Source: Marinomonas sp. KMM3893 (GTDB taxonomy: Bacteria > Pseudomonadota > Gammaproteobacteria > Pseudomonadales > Marinomonadaceae). From it: a DNA stretch of 64,000 nt. Below are positions 26,823 to 36,001 of this stretch, piece by piece. Position 1 is the stretch's first letter. The number at the start of each line of letters is the position of its first letter. The stretch lies in the NCBI RefSeq assembly GCF_004352855.1, contig NZ_SJSC01000004.1, positions 62,001 through 126,000 on the forward strand, given 5' to 3'. Both the position numbers and the translations under genes were made by a program. The notes under the pieces were generated by a model. It did no database searches and was not told where the DNA came from. It worked only from the letters and a program-made list of their open reading frames with translations.

Positions 26823-27878
26823 CTACTTCAAGCCAAGAATACGACGGTTAGCAGCGTCGTCTATGCCGCTGCTGGCAAAGTCATCAAAGGCCCGCTCGGT
26901 CACTTGAATTAAGTGATCGTTGACAAATTTCACGCCTTCTTGCGCACCCGCTTCAGGGTGTTTCATGCAGCATTCCCATTCAATGACAGCCCAGCCACCA
27001 AAATCGTATTGGGTGAGTTTGGAAAAGATGCTTTTAAAGTCGACTTGACCATCGCCCAGCGAGCGAAAACGCCCCGCACGATCAATCCAATTTTGATAGC
27101 CACCATAAACACCTTGTCGCCCTGTTGGGTTAAATTCGGCGTCTTTGACGTGAAACATCTTGATGCGCTCATGGTAAATATCGATGAACTGCAAATAATC
27201 GAGCTGCTGCAAAACAAAGTGAGATGGGTCGAACAAAATATTGGCTCGTGGATGCTGGTTCGTCGCTGCTAGAAACATGTCAAAGGTCACGCCATCGTGT
27301 AAATCTTCACCTGGGTGAATCTCATAGCAGACGTTTACCCCACAGCGGTCGAACTCATCAAGGATGGGCAACCAGCGGTTGGCCAACTCTGTAAAGCCTG
27401 CTTCGACTAACCCAGCGGGTCGTTGCGGCCAAGGGTAAAGGTAAGGCCATAATAGGGCACCGGAGAAAGTAACATGATTGCTCAGACCGAGGTTTTTAGA
27501 CGCGTGTGCGGATTTAAGCAGTTGCTCGACGGCCCATTTTTGGCGTGCATCAGGGTTGCCTTTTAGATGGTCTGGCGCAAAGCCATCAAAGACCTCATCG
27601 TAAGCGGAATGCACCGCGACCAATTGACCTTGCAAATGCGTGGACAGCTCAGTGACTTCCATACCATGTTGAGCGAGTGTTTGCTGAATGTACTGACAAT
27701 AGTCTAGATCCGTCGCGGCGCGATCCAAATCAAATATCCGCGCGTCCCAGGTGGGAATTTGCACGCCTTTAAAGCCGAGGCTGGCCGCCCATGCCACAAT
27801 GTTCTCAAAAGTGTTAAAGGGTGCTTCATCGCTAACAAACTGCGCAAGAAAGAGAGCTGGACCTTTTAAAGCTTGCAT
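26823..27878 (-). CDS. Sugar isomerase/epimerase, xylose-isomerase-like TIM barrel
   Basis: AP-endonuclease-2-family TIM barrel of about 351 residues. It contains KGVQIPTWD near the start, VCYEIHPGE (metal-binding Glu and His), NILFDPSHF and KMFHVKDAEF, and the late AVIEWECC glutamate, the metal and substrate ligands of this family. The ATG at 27878 follows GGAGGTGA by five bases and gives the family start MQALKGPALFLAQF; the open frame extends to 27944 without such support. First gene of the operon with the Gfo/Idh/MocA dehydrogenase and ABC importer. Confidence 0.85.
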   Translation of the reverse strand: MQALKGPALFLAQFVSDEAPFNTFENIVAWAASLGFKGVQIPTWDARIFDLDRAATDLDYCQYIQQTLAQHGMEVTELSTHLQGQLVAVHSAYDEVFDGFAPDHLKGNPDARQKWAVEQLLKSAHASKNLGLSNHVTFSGALLWPYLYPWPQRPAGLVEAGFTELANRWLPILDEFDRCGVNVCYEIHPGEDLHDGVTFDMFLAATNQHPRANILFDPSHFVLQQLDYLQFIDIYHERIKMFHVKDAEFNPTGRQGVYGGYQNWIDRAGRFRSLGDGQVDFKSIFSKLTQYDFGGWAVIEWECCMKHPEAGAQEGVKFVNDHLIQVTERAFDDFASSGIDDAANRRILGLK

Positions 27879-28375
27879 AATAGTCACCTCCATTTTTATT
27901 TTTATTGGTTTGTGTCTTCTACAATGCTTTACATTTAATAGCATAAAGAAGGTTTTTCCAATGTTTCCCCGAGGCGCTTAATGCCTTATCGGCCGCGCGA
28001 AGTCCTGCTGAAAAATACGATTTTTTAAGACAGAGTGATAGCGAGATAAAATGAACAAATGAACGAAGGGATGGGCTTTATTAAAAGCATTATAAAATTG
28101 ATTTTTTAATTTTCTATATAAAACAATGGATTATGTTTTTATTGAAGAGGGTTTCTGTGTTTTTTAATTTGTTTTTCCTTGAAGCTTCTTATGCTTTTCA
28201 GCATTTAAATAGAATTAACGGATGATGTTTTAACGCTATATAAAGGCGAGATTGAGGGCGGTTTTCTATGAAAAAACGCTATCTAAAAACAAAAAAAGAT
28301 AATGAGTTGATAGCGTTGTGTTATGTGGGGTAAGGAGGGCATTATAAGAGGGCGTCGATAGAAAACCTAAGAGAC
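27879..28375. other. Intergenic region holding the sugar-operon promoter
   Basis: About 500 bases, AT-rich, no gene seen. AACGCTATC (28275-28283) and GATAGCGTT (28309-28317) form a 9-bp inverted repeat with a 25-base loop of unknown role. No dedicated regulator gene for the operon lies in the window. Confidence 0.5.
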
Positions 28376-28414
28376 AGTACTGATAAATTAAATCTTCCCT
28401 TATTTATCAGTACT
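28376..28414 (-). terminator. Terminator of the minus-strand NTF2-like gene
   Basis: Perfect 13-bp arms AGTACTGATAAAT/ATTTATCAGTACT with a 13-nt loop, 11 bp beyond the stop. A longer pairing, GACAGTAC with partial GACTGTC, may extend it. Confidence 0.75.
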
Positions 28415-28425
28415 AGAGAAGACTG

Positions 28426-29448
28426 TCAGTCTTCGAATATCCCTAGTCGAGCTTTATTAAGTTCTCTCATTCGTCCTAGCACATCAACACCTATTTGGTT
28501 GTAGACATCTAATAAGTCGATCAAAACCCAATTCTCTCTAATTAAGCCATTCTCGATACGCCAAAAGTCTAGGCTCCTCATGGTGATTTCTTGATTAGAA
28601 GGAGCAATGCCTAGCCATCCGTCTTGGCTTATTGCCATTGACATACCGGGCCAAGCAGTAAAACCTACGTAGTCAGCTTCTGCAAACAGGTAGCCTTTGT
28701 TTGTATCTCCTATGCGATTCGGTAGGGCCTTCAAAAAAGGAATCTGATGCCAATTTCTGAATCCTTTGATGCCTCTTGCCGTGCCAATTCCAGATGGGCC
28801 GTACCAGCTACAGTTAGGGTGCCAGTATTTTTCTAATTCCATAGCCTCAACACCACCATGCGCAAAGTTCCCTAACGATCTGCACATATCTGAGACTATA
28901 TCTAAGCTTTTCTTAGTTATTACGTCATTGTGCTCAGATGTTAGGATGCCATCTTGAGTGGCAGGCCCTGGAACATGCCATTCTCGCCCTAAGCTAGGAG
29001 ATAACGGCCAAGCACCAGCTTGCATCATGACTTCTGGAATATCCCAAACGGCTTGTATTTCAACAATTAGCCCGTCTTCAATACGAAAGAATTCATGAAA
29101 GCGCATACTTACTTGATGGCCTGTGGGTAGAATATCCAACCATGGCTTTTCGAAAGACCCCGTATAATATCCACAGCAGCCTACCCACTGGCTATTGTTA
29201 TTTGAATTGCCTGACATGACGATAGTATCTCGACGCTCTAATCCAACGAATGCCTTAGCAAGTGGATTAAAAATACGACTAAGTAATTCTTGTTTTGACT
29301 CTAATGTCTCAAAGGGGAAAGAAAATTGTAATATGGCGTTATTAGCAATAACGCATTCTATTGTTTTCGCCAAATCTACTTCAGAATAGTCGTATAAACA
29401 TTTTCTAAGCTTATTCACTATCTCTTTGTTTCTGTTATGAATCACCAT
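28426..29448 (-). CDS. Two-domain NTF2/SnoaL-like protein A
   Basis: About 340 residues with two NTF2-like alpha-beta cone domains (roughly 5-150 and 185-335). The second carries WYGPSGIGTARGIKGF, GWLGIAPSNQEITMRSLDFWRIENG and IRENWVLIDLLD, the pattern of SnoaL-like ester cyclases/isomerases. The ATG at 29448 follows AGGTGG by five bases. It is divergent from the MalK-type ATPase gene; a LacI-type operator lies between them, so it belongs to the same regulon as the plus-strand locus. Closest relative in the window is protein D (36002-37018). Reaction unknown. Confidence 0.75.
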   Translation of the reverse strand: MVIHNRNKEIVNKLRKCLYDYSEVDLAKTIECVIANNAILQFSFPFETLESKQELLSRIFNPLAKAFVGLERRDTIVMSGNSNNNSQWVGCCGYYTGSFEKPWLDILPTGHQVSMRFHEFFRIEDGLIVEIQAVWDIPEVMMQAGAWPLSPSLGREWHVPGPATQDGILTSEHNDVITKKSLDIVSDMCRSLGNFAHGGVEAMELEKYWHPNCSWYGPSGIGTARGIKGFRNWHQIPFLKALPNRIGDTNKGYLFAEADYVGFTAWPGMSMAISQDGWLGIAPSNQEITMRSLDFWRIENGLIRENWVLIDLLDVYNQIGVDVLGRMRELNKARLGIFED

Positions 29449-29607
29449 GATTTCCACCTTTTTTTAAAAATGCTTTTGTATTTTTCTAATGTTTTCTTTA
29501 CTTGGTAATTTCTTCATTTCGCTTCTTGCTTAAAGCTCTAAGGTTTTGTCTGTTTACGACAAAAAATGAAAAAAATATTGCAAGAAATGATGGAGTATGA
29601 TTATTTA

Positions 29608-29623
29608 TTGCATACGTATTCAA
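29608..29623. promoter_or_regulatory. LacI-type operator TTGCATACGTATTCAA, site 1
   Basis: A 16-bp near-palindrome with central ATACGTAT between the divergent NTF2-like and ATPase genes, 14 bp before the annotated ATPase start. Position 38187-38202 has exactly the same 16 bases. The LacI-family gene at 37108 is the probable binder. Confidence 0.8.
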
Positions 29624-29636
29624 AAAAATCAACTAG

Positions 29637-30707
29637 ATGAGTAAGAGTATGGCTAAGATACAACTGAAAAATATTTGTAAGCGTTGGGGCTCTACAGTTG
29701 GGGTTAGGGACTTCAGTTTAGATATTGAAGATAAAGAGTTTATTGTATTTTTAGGCCCATCTGGTTGTGGGAAAACGACGACAATGCGAATGATCGCAGG
29801 CCTTGAAGACCCAACGGAAGGTGAAATATTTATCGGGGATCGTTGTGTTAATGGCCTAGATCCTAAAGACAGAGACATTGCTATGGTGTTTCAAAGCTAT
29901 GGTCTTTATCCAAATCTAACGGTATACGAAAACATTCGTTTCCCATTAAAAATACGCAAAGTGGACCCTGCAACGCATGATGCTAGGGTCAACAAAGCGT
30001 CCGATATGGTGGAGTTAGGTAATCTACTAGAAAGGTATCCTCGAGAGCTTTCTGGCGGACAGCGTCAAAGGGTTGCCTTGGGTAGGGCGATCGTTCGTGA
30101 ACCGAATGTATTTTTGATGGATGAGCCTTTATCCAACTTAGATGCAAAGCTCAGAGTCTCTACTCGAGCTCAGATAAAGCATCTACAGCACACCTTACAA
30201 ACAACCACTATTTATGTAACGCATGATCAAATTGAAGCGATGACGCTTGCGGATCGTGTTGTGGTTATGAGCATGGGGGAGTTGCAGCAACTGGGCACTC
30301 CGACAGAGATTTATGATAAACCAGCCAATACGTTTGTTGCTAGTTTCATTGGATCACCGGCGATGAATCTATTACCGGGCAGCGCCAGTGATGGGGAATT
30401 TATGGCTGATCATACTCGCATGAAAGAGGTTCCTTCAGTGCTCGCAGGTGAAGTCATCATTGGGTTCAGAGCAGAAGATATTTCTGTGACAACTGAGTCA
30501 GAAGGGGATATTACGGCGCCCGTTTATAGTGTGGAATTACTTGGAGATTCAACACTGATTTCCATAAAAATTGGAGATAACTTATTGATTGCGAAAGCAG
30601 ATAAGACATTTAGAGTGAACATAGGCCAGACGGTAAGCTTCATTATTCCTCCAGAATCAAGGCATTGGTTTAATAAAGAAAACGGTGCTCGTATCGATTT
30701 TTCATAA
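29637..30707 (+). CDS. ABC transporter ATP-binding protein, MalK/UgpC type
   Basis: A 356-residue importer ATPase. Walker A is GPSGCGKTT, signature LSGGQRQRVALGRA, Walker B VFLMDEPLSNLDAKLR and the switch histidine is in VTHDQ; a C-terminal TOBE/OB regulatory domain (about 240-356) follows, with GFRAEDISV. Start 29637 has no evident ribosome site; the in-frame ATG at 29649 (MAKIQLKNI) is an alternative. First gene of a plus-strand operon with its binding protein and two permeases. Confidence 0.93.
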   Translation: MSKSMAKIQLKNICKRWGSTVGVRDFSLDIEDKEFIVFLGPSGCGKTTTMRMIAGLEDPTEGEIFIGDRCVNGLDPKDRDIAMVFQSYGLYPNLTVYENIRFPLKIRKVDPATHDARVNKASDMVELGNLLERYPRELSGGQRQRVALGRAIVREPNVFLMDEPLSNLDAKLRVSTRAQIKHLQHTLQTTTIYVTHDQIEAMTLADRVVVMSMGELQQLGTPTEIYDKPANTFVASFIGSPAMNLLPGSASDGEFMADHTRMKEVPSVLAGEVIIGFRAEDISVTTESEGDITAPVYSVELLGDSTLISIKIGDNLLIAKADKTFRVNIGQTVSFIIPPESRHWFNKENGARIDFS

Positions 30708-30754
30708 GAAAAAACCATAATTAAAAAACACAAAAGTCTCAAAGGAACCTAATA

Positions 30755-31963
30755 ATGAAGAAATCAACGCTATCAACTCTTATTGTTTTAAGTACATTAA
30801 GCTCTCTTTCCTATGCCAGTTGTGATTTTAAGAACACTCAAGAGGTTAAGACTATTTCCGCAAGCTTTGCTGCGTGGAAAGCCGTCACCAACGCTATGGC
30901 CGAGTGTGGTCATGTTAGCTCGACTCTTGATTCAGAGTTCAAAACTAAAATTGGTTCTGCACTCGCCGCGAACCCCTCATTATATGAGGTGGCAGGTGTT
31001 GCAAATGGGACATTCGTACCGTTATTAAACGGTGGTCTTATTCGCCCTCTAGACAGCCTGGTTAAAAAATATGGTCAAAATTTAAACCCAAATCAACTTA
31101 TTAAAGTGGATGGGAAAATCATGGCCATTGCCATGATGGTTAATACTCAAAACTTCATGTATCGAAAAGACATTTTTGAAAAATTAAATTTAAAAGTACC
31201 CACCACCTGGGATGAGGTTCTTGTTGATGCAGAAAAAATAAAAAAGGCCAACCTTGTTGAATATCCACTAGGTGGGGCGTATGAATCTGGTTGGAATCTC
31301 GGTCTCGAATTCATCAATATATACTTAAGTTATAACGCTAATCTTTTTGATGGAAACCAACCCAGTATTAATAATGCTGCAGGCATTAAAACATTAGAGA
31401 TGATGAAAAAGTTATCCGCTTACATGGATCCAGAGTATTTGATTGCTGATCCCACCTTCGTTCAAAAGCAGCTTCAGCACGGTAAAATTGCAATGGCCAA
31501 CCTTTGGGCGAGTCGTGCTACTGCATTTGACAATAAAGAAGAATCTCAAGTAGTGGGTAAGGTTTATATGTCCGCCACGCCTAAATCAATTGCCGATGGT
31601 CATCCGGCAAGTACTATGTGGTGGGATGGTATTACTATTGCGAAAAACATTACAGATGAGCAGGCTGATAATGCTTTTAGAGTCGCTATGCAAGGCTTAA
31701 ACCAAGATATGGTTAAGAAGAACATGGATGATGCAATCTGGTTAGTCAAAGGCTATAAACCTTCTCGTTTGAGCGATGGTGCTATTCAAAATGCAATTAA
31801 TAGAACGCCAAGCTATCCTCTCAATTCAAAAATCGGTCTTATGCACTCAGCATTAGGAAAAGATGTATCTGATTACCTAACGGGTCAGAAAACAGCCGAA
31901 GAAACATTGAAAGAGGTTGAATATAACTATATTACAGCAGCAAAAGAGTCGGGTCTGTTGTAA
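30755..31963 (+). CDS. Extracellular solute-binding protein, family 1
   Basis: A 402-residue periplasmic binding protein of the MalE/UgpB class. A signal peptide (MKKSTLSTLIVLSTLSS..., cleaved after SYA near residue 22) leads to a mature protein with YEVAGVANGTFVPLLNGGLI, the DGKIMAIAMMVNTQNFMYRKDIF strand region and PTTWDEVL, hallmarks of family 1 binders. No lipobox is seen, so it is probably soluble. AAGGA lies upstream. The mature N-terminus has a cysteine pair (Cys-23, Cys-51) that could form a disulfide. Confidence 0.9.
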   Translation: MKKSTLSTLIVLSTLSSLSYASCDFKNTQEVKTISASFAAWKAVTNAMAECGHVSSTLDSEFKTKIGSALAANPSLYEVAGVANGTFVPLLNGGLIRPLDSLVKKYGQNLNPNQLIKVDGKIMAIAMMVNTQNFMYRKDIFEKLNLKVPTTWDEVLVDAEKIKKANLVEYPLGGAYESGWNLGLEFINIYLSYNANLFDGNQPSINNAAGIKTLEMMKKLSAYMDPEYLIADPTFVQKQLQHGKIAMANLWASRATAFDNKEESQVVGKVYMSATPKSIADGHPASTMWWDGITIAKNITDEQADNAFRVAMQGLNQDMVKKNMDDAIWLVKGYKPSRLSDGAIQNAINRTPSYPLNSKIGLMHSALGKDVSDYLTGQKTAEETLKEVEYNYITAAKESGLL

Positions 31964-32030
31964 CTGGTTTTTTCATAGTGATCCAATATATTGTTGGCTT
32001 CATTTTTGCTAATTGAATTCGGTGATTAGA

Positions 32031-33053
32031 ATGAAAAACAAAACTTTCTTTGCCTTTGTTTCTCCTTCGGTCATTATAATGATTTTGTTTATAGCCATTC
32101 CTTTGGTTACGGTTTTTTTGCAAAGTTTTTATGTGACTCAAACTGTTTATCAGACAGTTAAGGTAGAAACATGTACGCCAAGTTTTCCTACTTCTATTTG
32201 TACGACCACGGAAAAATCCGTTCCAGTGTTAGATGAGAATAATCATCCGGTCACGGAGACAGTATATGTTGGGTTAGACACCTATAAATCTGTTTTAGAA
32301 ACAGATAAAGTTTCTAAATTAATTGACTCTGGCCGTTTTTTTGATGTTTTTACTAATATAGATTTTTATAAGGCTTTGTCGTTTACCTTGCTTTTTACGT
32401 TGATTACGCTTCCTTTGGTATTGGGTGTAGGTCTGGCTATTGCGTTGGCGGTAAATAATGTATCAAAACGAATGAAAGGCCCGGTTATTTTTGTTTCGTT
32501 ACTGCCTTTTATTATAACGCCGATTATCGGTGCCCTTTCTATTAAATGGTTATTTGTGAGTAACGGTCTACTTACAAGAGTGTTAGAAAAAATCACAGGG
32601 CATGAAATATCGGTGTTTGCTAATAGCTGGTCGATCGAGCTACTAATGGTTTTCTACCGTGTTTGGCATGTTGCCCCTTTTGCCTTTGTGCTTTTCTATG
32701 CGGGTTTGCAGTCAGTAAATAAGGACACATTGGAGTCTGCCATTATTGATGGAGCTTCTAGGTTTGAGCGTATTAGATATGTTGTCATCCCTCATTTAAT
32801 GCCATTAATTTACTTTGTTACATTGATCCATCTGATGGATACCTATCGTGTATTTGAAGAAATTATAGGCTTTGCAAGCCAAGCACATGTTATTTCTCTG
32901 CAGTGGCTAACCTATGACTTCTTAGAGCCCGATGACACAGGAAACCGTGCGATATCAAGTGCTTCAGCGTCATCCATGTTGACCATGGTTGGTATTATTA
33001 TTTTGCTCGCCCCAGTGCTAAAACGCACGCTTCGAGATCAGAAAAAAGGATAA
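32031..33053 (+). CDS. ABC transporter permease, MalF type
   Basis: Inner-membrane permease of about 340 residues. After helix 1 (FVSPSVIIMILFIAIPLVTV) a periplasmic loop of roughly 95 residues carries a Cys-x9-Cys pair (ETCTPSFPTSICTTT), then helices and the EAA-like loop SAIIDGASRFERIRYVVIPHL. The ATG at 32031 follows GGTGA; the open frame starts earlier with TTG at 32013. The enlarged loop is unlike most short MalF homologues and may contact the binding protein. Confidence 0.9.
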   Translation: MKNKTFFAFVSPSVIIMILFIAIPLVTVFLQSFYVTQTVYQTVKVETCTPSFPTSICTTTEKSVPVLDENNHPVTETVYVGLDTYKSVLETDKVSKLIDSGRFFDVFTNIDFYKALSFTLLFTLITLPLVLGVGLAIALAVNNVSKRMKGPVIFVSLLPFIITPIIGALSIKWLFVSNGLLTRVLEKITGHEISVFANSWSIELLMVFYRVWHVAPFAFVLFYAGLQSVNKDTLESAIIDGASRFERIRYVVIPHLMPLIYFVTLIHLMDTYRVFEEIIGFASQAHVISLQWLTYDFLEPDDTGNRAISSASASSMLTMVGIIILLAPVLKRTLRDQKKG

Positions 33054-33057
33054 TAGG

Positions 33058-34275
33058 ATGGAAGACGATACTCCTAAAGCATTAAGACAAACGCCGTTAC
33101 TTAAGATCGGTAGTTATGGTTTTTTGGCCTTATGGGCACTGATTGCAGCCTTCCCGTTGGCTTGGATCTTTGTTATGAGCTTTAAACTACCTATTGATGC
33201 CTTTGCGCAGAATCCGCTAGAGGTCATATTTGGGCCAAATACCGCTCAAAAAGACAGTGCCTTCAGTATTATTGATATTCTATTAGGCGGTGCTTTTGCC
33301 TATTACGCATATCAAATACCCATGCGCTTTTATCGAACAACGTTAGATTATTTTGTGCCTGTTCAAAATAAGAGTATGGGGGCTTTCGCACTTGGTTTAT
33401 CATATATATTTATTTTGGTAGGCTTTGCGTTTTATGTTTTACCCGTTGTGAGTCATGTGTTGAACGGAATATTTCATTCTATTTCAGCGTTGTCCTTACT
33501 GGCTAAACCTTTAATTGGCTATACGTTACAGCACTATTATTCTGTATGGGTTGAAAATCAATTTTACATTCAGTTTAAAAACTCTCTTATTATTACTTTT
33601 GGTGTGGTTACTATTTCCCTTACCGTAGGGACATTAGCAGCCTATGCGCTTTCAAGAACAGCTTCTAATCTTGCGATCTGGTTGCTTATTATTGCTCTTG
33701 TTTTTAGAGCGCTTCCTCATTCCGTATTGGTAACAGGGTATTTGCCTTTCTTTATTAACTCTAAAGAGATATTAGAGCCTCTATGGAGCATGCCTGTTAT
33801 TGGTTGGCTTCTTAGCTTGTTTTCTGAAACGCCACCAACCTTATACGGACAGCCGCTTGCCGTTATTGCGGTGTTAGTCGCAATAAACCAACCCTTTACG
33901 ATATGGATGTTACGATCATTTTTTATGAATATACCTAAAGAGTTGGATGAAGCGGCAAGGGTAGATGGCTGCACTCACTTTCAAGCCTTTAGAAAAGTAA
34001 TTTTACCCGTTATGTGGCCTGGGCTGATTACGACAGGGTTGTTTTCTTTCTTGCTGGCTTACAACGATTACTTAGTTACTTCACTGTTATTGGATAATCA
34101 GAACCAAACTATGGTTCCTGCCATATCTGCGTATTTTAATCGAGAAACGACAGCAACCGATCAAGTAAATGCTATTGCCGCTGCTGCCTCGATCACGGCC
34201 CCATTGTTTATTCTTGTGGTTTTCTTCCAGAAACAAATTGTTTCAGGTTTGACTGCAGGGGCGGTGAAAGGCTAA
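33058..34275 (+). CDS. ABC transporter permease, MalG type, with inserted segment
   Basis: A 405-residue permease, about 120 longer than the usual 280. Helix 1 (GFLALWALIAAFPLAWIFVMSFK) is followed by an insertion with at least two further hydrophobic stretches (IIDILLGGAFAYYAYQI and LGLSYIFILVGFAFYVLPVV) before the standard core FKNSLIITFGVVTIS. The EAA loop ELDEAARVDGCTHFQAFRKV is intact. AAGGA lies before the ATG, four bases after the partner permease stop. The extra segment is the odd feature. Confidence 0.88.
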   Translation: MEDDTPKALRQTPLLKIGSYGFLALWALIAAFPLAWIFVMSFKLPIDAFAQNPLEVIFGPNTAQKDSAFSIIDILLGGAFAYYAYQIPMRFYRTTLDYFVPVQNKSMGAFALGLSYIFILVGFAFYVLPVVSHVLNGIFHSISALSLLAKPLIGYTLQHYYSVWVENQFYIQFKNSLIITFGVVTISLTVGTLAAYALSRTASNLAIWLLIIALVFRALPHSVLVTGYLPFFINSKEILEPLWSMPVIGWLLSLFSETPPTLYGQPLAVIAVLVAINQPFTIWMLRSFFMNIPKELDEAARVDGCTHFQAFRKVILPVMWPGLITTGLFSFLLAYNDYLVTSLLLDNQNQTMVPAISAYFNRETTATDQVNAIAAAASITAPLFILVVFFQKQIVSGLTAGAVKG

Positions 34276-34329
34276 TCAGCGATCACTGATAAAACATAAT
34301 CAACAACAATTCTATTTTGGAGTTTTGAA

Positions 34330-34863
34330 ATGAATAAATCTGAGGTTAAACAAGCCCCTTTTACATTAGACAATGATTTAACTAAAACGGAAGCAACAAG
34401 AGCGGTTGTTGATGCGATGGTTAATGGTCTTAACGATCATGATATAGAAGGTATGGGGCGCTTCTTTGATGAGCGTTTTCGCTGGATAGGTAATACCGGC
34501 TGTGGCTTTAAAGATGGTCTACAAGAGTTTCAGGAAAACTGGCAACGACCATTTCAAGCAGCGTTTAGTGAAAAGGTGTGTACGGATGAAGTGCGCATTG
34601 CTGAGGGTGAATGGATGGCTGCTTTTGGTCGTCAGAATGCAAAGCATACTGGAGAATTCATGGGGATCGCACCCACAGGGAAAGATGTTGAAATTCGTTA
34701 TATGGATTTTTGGAAAGTAGTGGACGGTAAAATTGTAGATAATTGGGTAATGGTTGATTTCCCCTATGTTTTAAAACAATTAGGACGTGATGTTTTTGAT
34801 GGAGAAGGCTGGGAGAAAAACGATTCAAAAGAGGTTCAGCACCCAGTAACACCTTTGAAATAA
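34330..34863 (+). CDS. Single-domain NTF2/SnoaL-like protein B
   Basis: 177 residues with one NTF2-like domain (about 25-160): FFDERFRWIGNTGCGFKDG, GEFMGIAPTGKDVEIRYMDF and IVDNWVMVDFPYVLKQLG closely follow the C-terminal domains of proteins A and D. GGAG precedes the ATG. It directly follows the permease genes, so it is probably co-transcribed with the importer. Family members include cyclases, isomerases and dehydratases; no reaction can be assigned. Confidence 0.75.
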   Translation: MNKSEVKQAPFTLDNDLTKTEATRAVVDAMVNGLNDHDIEGMGRFFDERFRWIGNTGCGFKDGLQEFQENWQRPFQAAFSEKVCTDEVRIAEGEWMAAFGRQNAKHTGEFMGIAPTGKDVEIRYMDFWKVVDGKIVDNWVMVDFPYVLKQLGRDVFDGEGWEKNDSKEVQHPVTPLK

Positions 34864-34878
34864 GTTGACGAATGCAAA

Positions 34879-34912
34879 ATGCAATACAAATGATTTTTAA
34901 TTTGTATTGCAT
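34879..34912 (+). terminator. Hairpin between NTF2-like genes B and C
   Basis: Perfect 13-bp arms ATGCAATACAAAT/ATTTGTATTGCAT with an 8-nt loop, 16 bp after gene B. T-rich sequence is mostly in the loop, and only a weak run follows, so it may be an attenuating or stabilising hairpin. Confidence 0.55.
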
Positions 34913-34969
34913 GAGTATTTATTATGCTCGTTTTCAACATGATTCATTTTCTATTTTGAGTATTTTATA

Positions 34970-35938
34970 ATGAAAAATTTCGATCCTGATTTTCTCGATT
35001 TGCCTGATTATATTATTAAAATTACCAAAGAAATTTGGGAGGATCGTGGCCTTAGCACACTTCATAAATATTATGGTAAGGACATAGTGGTACGGGTTCC
35101 TGCTGGAATTACCGTAGGCAATGCCAATGTTATTTCGGCAACCATGGCAACCTTAAGTGAGTTCCCAGACAGGACCTTATTAGGTGAAGATGTTATTTGG
35201 TCAGGAAATGATGAGGCAGGATATCTTTCTTCACACCGGATTTATTCTCAAGCAACACATCTCAAAGACGGTGTTTTTGGTAAGGCGACAGGTAAAAAAT
35301 TAGGCTTTCGGATTATCGCTGACTGTTATTGTATTGATAATCAAATTACTGATGAATGGATGATTCGAGACCAGGGCGCTGTGGTGACTCAATTAGGGCT
35401 GGATCCTAAAACCTACGCTTATAACCAAATTCAAGAAGAGGGTGGTATTGATAAAGCGACTAAGCCATTTAATCCATCCATGGATATTGTTGGGCCATAC
35501 ACAGGGAAAGGCAATGATCACCCTATGGGTCAAGCTTATGCAGAAACTCTGCAACGCCTGATGAATGCTGATTTTAATGCTGTCTTTGCGCTTTTTGATC
35601 GAGCTGTGCAAACAGAATACCCTAATGGTGTTTCAGATCATGGGTATAGTAGTGTGGATTCATTTTGGTTGGGGCTAAGGTCTTCTTTTCCAAATGCGAC
35701 CTTTACTATTCATCATGTTATTGGACGTGATGATAAAGGCATGGCAGACAGAGCGGCTATTCGCTGGTCTCTTCATGGTAAGCATGAAGGCTGGGGGCGT
35801 TATGGGCAGCCAACCAATGCGGATGTTTATGTGATGGGGATTAGCCATGTAGAATTTGGCCCTCGGGGTATTGTTCGAGAATACGTCGCCATTGACGATA
35901 CGGCTATTTGGAAGCAAATCTTATTGCATACAGGTTGA
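34970..35938 (+). CDS. Two-domain NTF2/SnoaL-like protein C
   Basis: 322 residues with two NTF2-like domains (about 10-150 and 180-320). The first contains YYGKDIVVRVPAGITVG and ADCYCIDNQITDEWMIRDQG; the second AVQTEYPNGVSDHGYSSVDSFW and HVEFGPRGIVREYVAIDD. It is more distant from A and D than they are from each other. It sits between B and D in the plus-strand gene series and is presumably part of the same pathway. Function unknown. Confidence 0.72.
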   Translation: MKNFDPDFLDLPDYIIKITKEIWEDRGLSTLHKYYGKDIVVRVPAGITVGNANVISATMATLSEFPDRTLLGEDVIWSGNDEAGYLSSHRIYSQATHLKDGVFGKATGKKLGFRIIADCYCIDNQITDEWMIRDQGAVVTQLGLDPKTYAYNQIQEEGGIDKATKPFNPSMDIVGPYTGKGNDHPMGQAYAETLQRLMNADFNAVFALFDRAVQTEYPNGVSDHGYSSVDSFWLGLRSSFPNATFTIHHVIGRDDKGMADRAAIRWSLHGKHEGWGRYGQPTNADVYVMGISHVEFGPRGIVREYVAIDDTAIWKQILLHTG

Positions 35939-36001
35939 GTCGTTGATTAATTTGGCCAACAGTTTTTGACGAAAATCATACTTTATTTTGAGAGCCTGAA
36001 G

